64,000 nt of DNA. Origin: an uncultured Streptomyces sp. (GTDB lineage: Bacteria > Actinomycetota > Actinomycetes > Streptomycetales > Streptomycetaceae). The notes beneath the pieces were generated by a model. That model saw only the letters and a program-made list of their open reading frames with translations, did no database searches and was not told where the DNA came from. The translations under genes were made by a program, and so were the position numbers. Location of the stretch: NCBI RefSeq assembly GCF_947488945.1, contig NZ_CANLBS010000017.1:62001-126000 (forward strand). Direction: 5' to 3'. Shown piece by piece: positions 60,048-64,000 of the stretch; position 1 is the first letter of the stretch, and each line of letters starts with the position of its first letter.

Positions 60048-60134
60048 CCACGCCGGCACCTCTCCACGGCGCGGCAGTCCCCGCGCGGCACGGCACCACC
60101 CGCCCGCACAACCGGCCCCTCCCGGAGGACACTC

Positions 60135-63100
60135 GTGCACAGAGAAGGAAAACGGCTGCGACCCCGCAAAGCGCTCGCTCTCCTCACCGGCGGACTGCTC
60201 GCCGCGGCGACGCTCACCCTCGGCTCCGCGCCCACCGCCGCCGCGCACCCCGACCACCCGCCGGCCGAGGCCGCCGCGGGCGAGGTCCAGCAGGTCACCC
60301 TCGCCAAGGGCGCCGCCGAGACCGGCGAACCCATGTCGCTCGCCGTCCTCCCGGACCGCAGCGTGCTGCACACCTCCCGCAGCGGGGAACTGCGCATCAC
60401 CGACAGCGCCGGCAACACCCGCGTCTCCGGCACCCTCCCCGTCTACACCCACGACGAGGAAGGGCTCCAGGGCGTCGGCGTCGACCCGGACTTCGCGGAG
60501 AACCGGGCGATCTACCTCTTCTACGCGCCCCCGCTGGACACCCCCGCCGGCGACGCCCCGGAGACCGGCACCGCCGCCGACTTCGCCCCCTTCGACGGGG
60601 TGAACCGGCTCTCCCGCTTCACCCTCGCCGAGGACGGCACGCTGGACCTCGCCAGCGAGAAGAAGGTCCTGGACGTCGCCACCTCGCGCGGCATCTGCTG
60701 CCACGTCGGCGGCGACATCGACTTCGACGCCGACGGCAACCTCTACCTGTCGACCGGCGACGACTCCAACCCCTTCGCCTCCGACGGATTCACCCCGATC
60801 GACGGCCGCGCCGACCGCAACCCCGCCTTCGACGCCCGCCGCACCTCCGGCAACACCAACGACCTGCGCGGCAAGATCCTGCGCATCAAGGTCGCCGACG
60901 ACGGTTCGTACACCGTCCCGGACGGCAACCTCTTCGCCCCCGGCACCGACAAGACCCGTCCCGAGATCTACGCGATGGGCTTCCGCAACCCGTTCCGGTT
61001 CAGCGTCGACAAGGCCACCGGCATCGTCTACGTCGGTGACTACGGCCCCGACGCCGGAGCCGCGGACCCCGCCCGCGGACCCGCCGGACAGGTCGAGTTC
61101 GCCCGGGTGACCCAGGCCGGCAACTTCGGCTGGCCGTTCTGCACCGGGGACAACGACCCCTATGTCGCCTACGACTTCGCCACCGCCACCTCCGGCGAGC
61201 CGTTCGACTGCGCGGCCCCGAAGAACGAGTCCCCGCACAACACCGGGCTGGTCGACCTGCCGCCCGCCCGGGCCGCGTGGATCCCGTACGACGGCGCGTC
61301 CGTCCCCGAGTTCGGCACCGGCTCCGAGTCCCCGATGGGCGGACCCGTCTACCACTACGACGCCGGCCTCGACTCACCCGTGAAGTTCCCCGAGGAGTGG
61401 GACGGCGACTTCTTCGCCGGGGAGTTCGGCCGCCAGTGGATCAAGCGCGTCTCCCAGGACGCCGACGGCGCGGTCACCGCGATCGAGGACGTCCCGTGGA
61501 GCGGCACCCAGATCATGGACATGGCCTTCGGCCCGGACGGCGCCCTCTACGTCCTCGACTACGGCCTCTCCTGGTTCGGCGGCGACGAGCACTCCGCGCT
61601 CTACCGCATCGAGAACGCCACCGACGGCCGCTCACCCATCGCCGAGGCGTCCGCGAACAAGACCTCCGGCACCGCCCCGCTCAAGGTGAAGTTCTCCTCG
61701 GCCGGCACCGCCGACGGTGACGGCGACGCCCTCACCTACTCCTGGGACTTCGGCGACGGCGGCACCTCGACCGCCGCCGACCCCACGTACACGTACAAGA
61801 AGAACGGCACCTACACCGCCACCGTCACCGCGACCGACCCGGACGGACGCACCGGATCGGCCAGCGTGCACGTGACCGTCGGCAACACCGCGCCCACCGT
61901 CGTCCTGGAGACCCCCGTCGACGGACAGCTCTTCGAGTTCGGCGACGCGGTGCCCTTCAAGGTCACCGTCACCGACCCCGAGGACGGCACGATCGACTGC
62001 TCGAAGGTCGAGGTCAAGTTCACCCTCGGCCACGACAGCCACGGCCACGACATCACCACCGCACACGGCTGCGAAGGCACCGTCAAGACCGCCATGGAGG
62101 GCGGCCACGACCCCAACGCCAACATCTACGGCGGCGTCTCCGCCTCGTACACCGACGGCGGCGGCGGTGGCCAGGCCACGCTGACCGGCCGCGACCAGGC
62201 CCAGCTCCAGCCCCGCCACCGGCAGGCCGAGCACTTCGGCGCCTCCTCCGGCGTGAACATCATGGACAAGGCGAGCGCCCACGGCGGCAAGACCGTCGGC
62301 GACATCCACGACGGCGACTGGATCTCCTTCTCCCCGTACGTCCTCGACAAGACCACCCGGCTCACCGCCCGCGTCTCCTCGGCCGGAGCCGGCGGCTTCC
62401 TCGAAGTACGCGCCGGATCGGCCCGCGGCAAGCTCCTCGGCTCCGCCGCCGTCCCGGTGACCGGCAGCTGGGACACCTTCCAGGACGTCGACGTACCCCT
62501 GCGCGGCGCCCCGAAGAAGCAGAGCGACCTCGTCCTCGTCTTCAAGGGCGCGAGCGGCGCGCTCTACGACGTCGACGACTTCGAGATCTCCAGCTCCGCG
62601 CCCGACAAGAACGCCAAGCGCGTCCTCGTCTTCTCCAAGACCGCGGGCTTCCGCCACGACTCCATCCCCGAGGGCATCGCCGCCCTGAAGGAACTCGGCG
62701 CCGAGGCCGGCATCACCGTCGACGCCACCGAGACCGCCGCCCAGTTCACCACCGCCAACCTCGCCCGCTACGACGCCGTCGCCTTCCTCTCCACCACCGG
62801 CGACGTCCTCGACGCCGACCAGCAGAAGGCCTTCGAGAACTACGTCGGCAGCGGCGGCGGCTACCTCGGCATCCACGCCGCGGCCGACACCGAATACGAC
62901 TGGGAGTTCTACGGCGGCCTCGTCGGCGCCCACTTCGACTCCCACCCGCAGATCCAGCCCGCGACCGTGCGCGTCGAGGACCACGACCACCCGGCCACCG
63001 CCCACCTGGACGACGCCTGGGAGCGCACCGACGAGTGGTACAACTACCGCTCCAACCCGCGCGGTGAGGCCAAGGTGCTCGCCACCCTCGACGAGACCAC

Positions 63101-63839
63101 CTACACCGGCGGCACGATGAAGGGCGACCACCCGATCTCCTGGTGCAAGAACTACGGCGGCGGCCGCTCCTTCTACACCGGCCTCGGCCACACCAAGGAG
63201 TCCTACGCCGAGCCCGCCTTCCGCGGCCACGTCCTCGGGGGTCTGCGCTACGCCACCGGACAGGTCAAGGCCGACTGCGAGCCCGACACCGGCTACCGGC
63301 CGCTCTTCAACGGCACCACCCTCGAAGGCTGGAAGCAGGCCGGGCCCGGCACCTTCGACGTCGTCGACGGCGAACTCCGCTCCAAGGGCGGCATGGGCCT
63401 GCTCACCTACCAGGCCAAGGAACTGCACTCCTACTCGCTGAAGCTCGACTGGAAACTCGAAGGCGACGACAACTCCGGCGTCTTCGTCGGCTTCCCCGAG
63501 TCGGACGACCCCTGGTCCGCGGTGAACAACGGCTACGAGGTCCAGATCGACGCCACCGACGCCCCCGACCGCACCACCGGCGCCGTCTACACCTTCAAGT
63601 CGGCCGACCTCAAGGCCCGCGACCGCGTCCTGCGGCCGCCCGGCCAGTGGAACAACTACGAGATCCGCGTCCAGGGCGAACGCCTGCGGGTCTTCCTCAA
63701 CGGGGTGAAGATCAACGACTTCACCAACACCGACCCCGCCCGCTCCCTCAGCGACGGCTACATCGGACTCCAGAACCACGGGGCCGACGACCAGGCGTCC
63801 TTCCGCGACATCCAGCTGAAGGAACTCCCGCCGCAGTAG
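60135..63839 (+). CDS. large secreted multidomain sugar-active protein (sugar-dehydrogenase propeller, PKD, CBM6-like, ThuA, DUF1080)
   Basis: A 1,234-residue exported protein. A Sec signal peptide (about 1-37, ending AAAHP) is followed by a glucose/sorbosone-dehydrogenase-type propeller (about 50-490: VLPDRSVLHTSRSGELR, ICCHVGGDIDFDADG, AMGFRNPFRFSVD), a PKD domain (499-585: YSWDFGDGGTS), an Ig-like stretch, a CBM6-like domain (about 693-825: AEHFGASSGVNIMD, FLEVRAGS), a ThuA-like domain (828-1040: KRVLVFSKTAGFRHDSIP, LGIHAAADTEYDW) and a C-terminal DUF1080/3-keto-disaccharide-hydrolase domain (1053-1234: YRPLFNGTTLEGWK, NSGVFVGF, PPGQWNNYEI). The GTG has GGAGGA upstream. It sits downstream of the sugar importer and probably prepares the sugar it imports. 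Confidence 0.9.
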   Translation: MHREGKRLRPRKALALLTGGLLAAATLTLGSAPTAAAHPDHPPAEAAAGEVQQVTLAKGAAETGEPMSLAVLPDRSVLHTSRSGELRITDSAGNTRVSGTLPVYTHDEEGLQGVGVDPDFAENRAIYLFYAPPLDTPAGDAPETGTAADFAPFDGVNRLSRFTLAEDGTLDLASEKKVLDVATSRGICCHVGGDIDFDADGNLYLSTGDDSNPFASDGFTPIDGRADRNPAFDARRTSGNTNDLRGKILRIKVADDGSYTVPDGNLFAPGTDKTRPEIYAMGFRNPFRFSVDKATGIVYVGDYGPDAGAADPARGPAGQVEFARVTQAGNFGWPFCTGDNDPYVAYDFATATSGEPFDCAAPKNESPHNTGLVDLPPARAAWIPYDGASVPEFGTGSESPMGGPVYHYDAGLDSPVKFPEEWDGDFFAGEFGRQWIKRVSQDADGAVTAIEDVPWSGTQIMDMAFGPDGALYVLDYGLSWFGGDEHSALYRIENATDGRSPIAEASANKTSGTAPLKVKFSSAGTADGDGDALTYSWDFGDGGTSTAADPTYTYKKNGTYTATVTATDPDGRTGSASVHVTVGNTAPTVVLETPVDGQLFEFGDAVPFKVTVTDPEDGTIDCSKVEVKFTLGHDSHGHDITTAHGCEGTVKTAMEGGHDPNANIYGGVSASYTDGGGGGQATLTGRDQAQLQPRHRQAEHFGASSGVNIMDKASAHGGKTVGDIHDGDWISFSPYVLDKTTRLTARVSSAGAGGFLEVRAGSARGKLLGSAAVPVTGSWDTFQDVDVPLRGAPKKQSDLVLVFKGASGALYDVDDFEISSSAPDKNAKRVLVFSKTAGFRHDSIPEGIAALKELGAEAGITVDATETAAQFTTANLARYDAVAFLSTTGDVLDADQQKAFENYVGSGGGYLGIHAAADTEYDWEFYGGLVGAHFDSHPQIQPATVRVEDHDHPATAHLDDAWERTDEWYNYRSNPRGEAKVLATLDETTYTGGTMKGDHPISWCKNYGGGRSFYTGLGHTKESYAEPAFRGHVLGGLRYATGQVKADCEPDTGYRPLFNGTTLEGWKQAGPGTFDVVDGELRSKGGMGLLTYQAKELHSYSLKLDWKLEGDDNSGVFVGFPESDDPWSAVNNGYEVQIDATDAPDRTTGAVYTFKSADLKARDRVLRPPGQWNNYEIRVQGERLRVFLNGVKINDFTNTDPARSLSDGYIGLQNHGADDQASFRDIQLKELPPQ

Positions 63840-63842
63840 CCC

Positions 63843-63875
63843 GCCCGGCGGGCGGGACGCCCCCGCCCGCCGGGC
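63843..63875 (+). terminator. strong hairpin terminator at the end of the sugar locus
   Basis: GCCCGGCGGGCGGG and CCCGCCCGCCGGGC are perfect 14-bp arms around a 5-base loop, 3 bases after the stop. The remaining bases to 64000 are GC-rich non-coding sequence with nothing recognisable. Confidence 0.78.
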
Positions 63876-64000
63876 CCCGCGCCACCCCTCCCGGCCACCG
63901 TGTCCGCCGCCCCGCCCGCACGCCCCACCGCGGGCGGCCGGGGCGGCGCCACGGCGCCCGGCCGCCCGACCCTTCCCCTCGCACACCCACCGCTCCGGCC

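Noticed and set aside
1..64000. CRISPR arrays, insertion sequences, phage integrases, attachment sites, rRNA and tRNA genes
   Set aside because: No regularly spaced repeats, transposase or integrase motifs, or RNA gene signatures were found by reading.

Overview
The window has very high GC, strong codon-position bias, frequent GTG/TTG starts, stop-start overlaps and U-less GC hairpins as terminators. Its protein families (several IclR regulators, a ROK regulator, a DUF6204-type protein, a WXG-like/DUF6571-like pair, a LamG+RHS giant pair, a PAP2-DAGK fusion) are typical of Streptomyces or a close actinomycete. It reads as chromosomal accessory/arm DNA. I see no tRNA, rRNA, CRISPR array, transposase or replication origin. 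About 47 intact protein genes and 2 broken ones can be supported, plus one gene cut by the left edge.

Layout. (1) 1-2948: the tail of an unrecognised gene, then a small protein, a polyprenyl diphosphate synthase and a latex-clearing-protein-like haem oxygenase. This looks like an isoprenoid operon. (2) 2978-8230: housekeeping and stress genes (HAD phosphatase, DJ-1/PfpI protein, CsbD-like, DUF6204, VOC, methyltransferase, PAP2-diacylglycerol-kinase fusion). (3) 8507-12569: IclR + SMP-30 lactonase, then an aminotransferase-fold protein with no lysine at all, followed by a metallo-beta-lactamase-fold hydrolase. (4) 12585-16907: a divergent catabolic locus, amidohydrolase + M19-like dipeptidase facing IclR + ornithine-cyclodeaminase-like enzyme, with one strong operator palindrome between them. 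(5) 17103-28951: two giant secreted proteins, a triple-LamG protein and an RHS polymorphic toxin with a HINT autocleavage domain, followed by an overlapping putative immunity gene. A 64-bp perfect palindrome separates these from (6) 29096-32577, a convergent type VII-secretion-style trio (WXG-like, DUF6571-like, lipoprotein). (7) 32845-38006: DedA, MBL hydrolase, a membrane phosphodiesterase-type enzyme, LacI. (8) 38221-44095: a 2OG-Fe(II) oxygenase, a NAD+-dependent DNA ligase, a pterin dehydratase, and an SDR/TetR pair preceded by twin operators. (9) 44236-51887: aldo/keto reductase, acyl-CoA synthetase, LysR/BASS transporter, fdhD with a decayed iron-sulphur partner, and a FabH-like ketosynthase. 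(10) 52176-63839: a sugar-uptake and keto-sugar-type locus with ROK repressor, RbsA/RbsC/RbsB-like ABC importer, Gfo/Idh/MocA dehydrogenase, TIM-barrel isomerase, and a 1,234-residue secreted protein joining a sugar-dehydrogenase propeller, PKD, CBM6-like, ThuA-like and DUF1080 domains.

How parts work together. In region 10 the most economical reading is that the secreted multidomain protein acts on an oxidised or complex glycoside outside the cell, the ABC system imports the product, and the Gfo/Idh/MocA and isomerase-like enzymes process it under ROK control. In region 5 the RHS shell delivers a small C-terminal toxin domain whose cognate immunity gene starts 1 base before the toxin gene ends. 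In region 4 the two arms probably degrade one amino-acid- or peptide-derived substrate. All functions are inferred from sequence; no searches were run.
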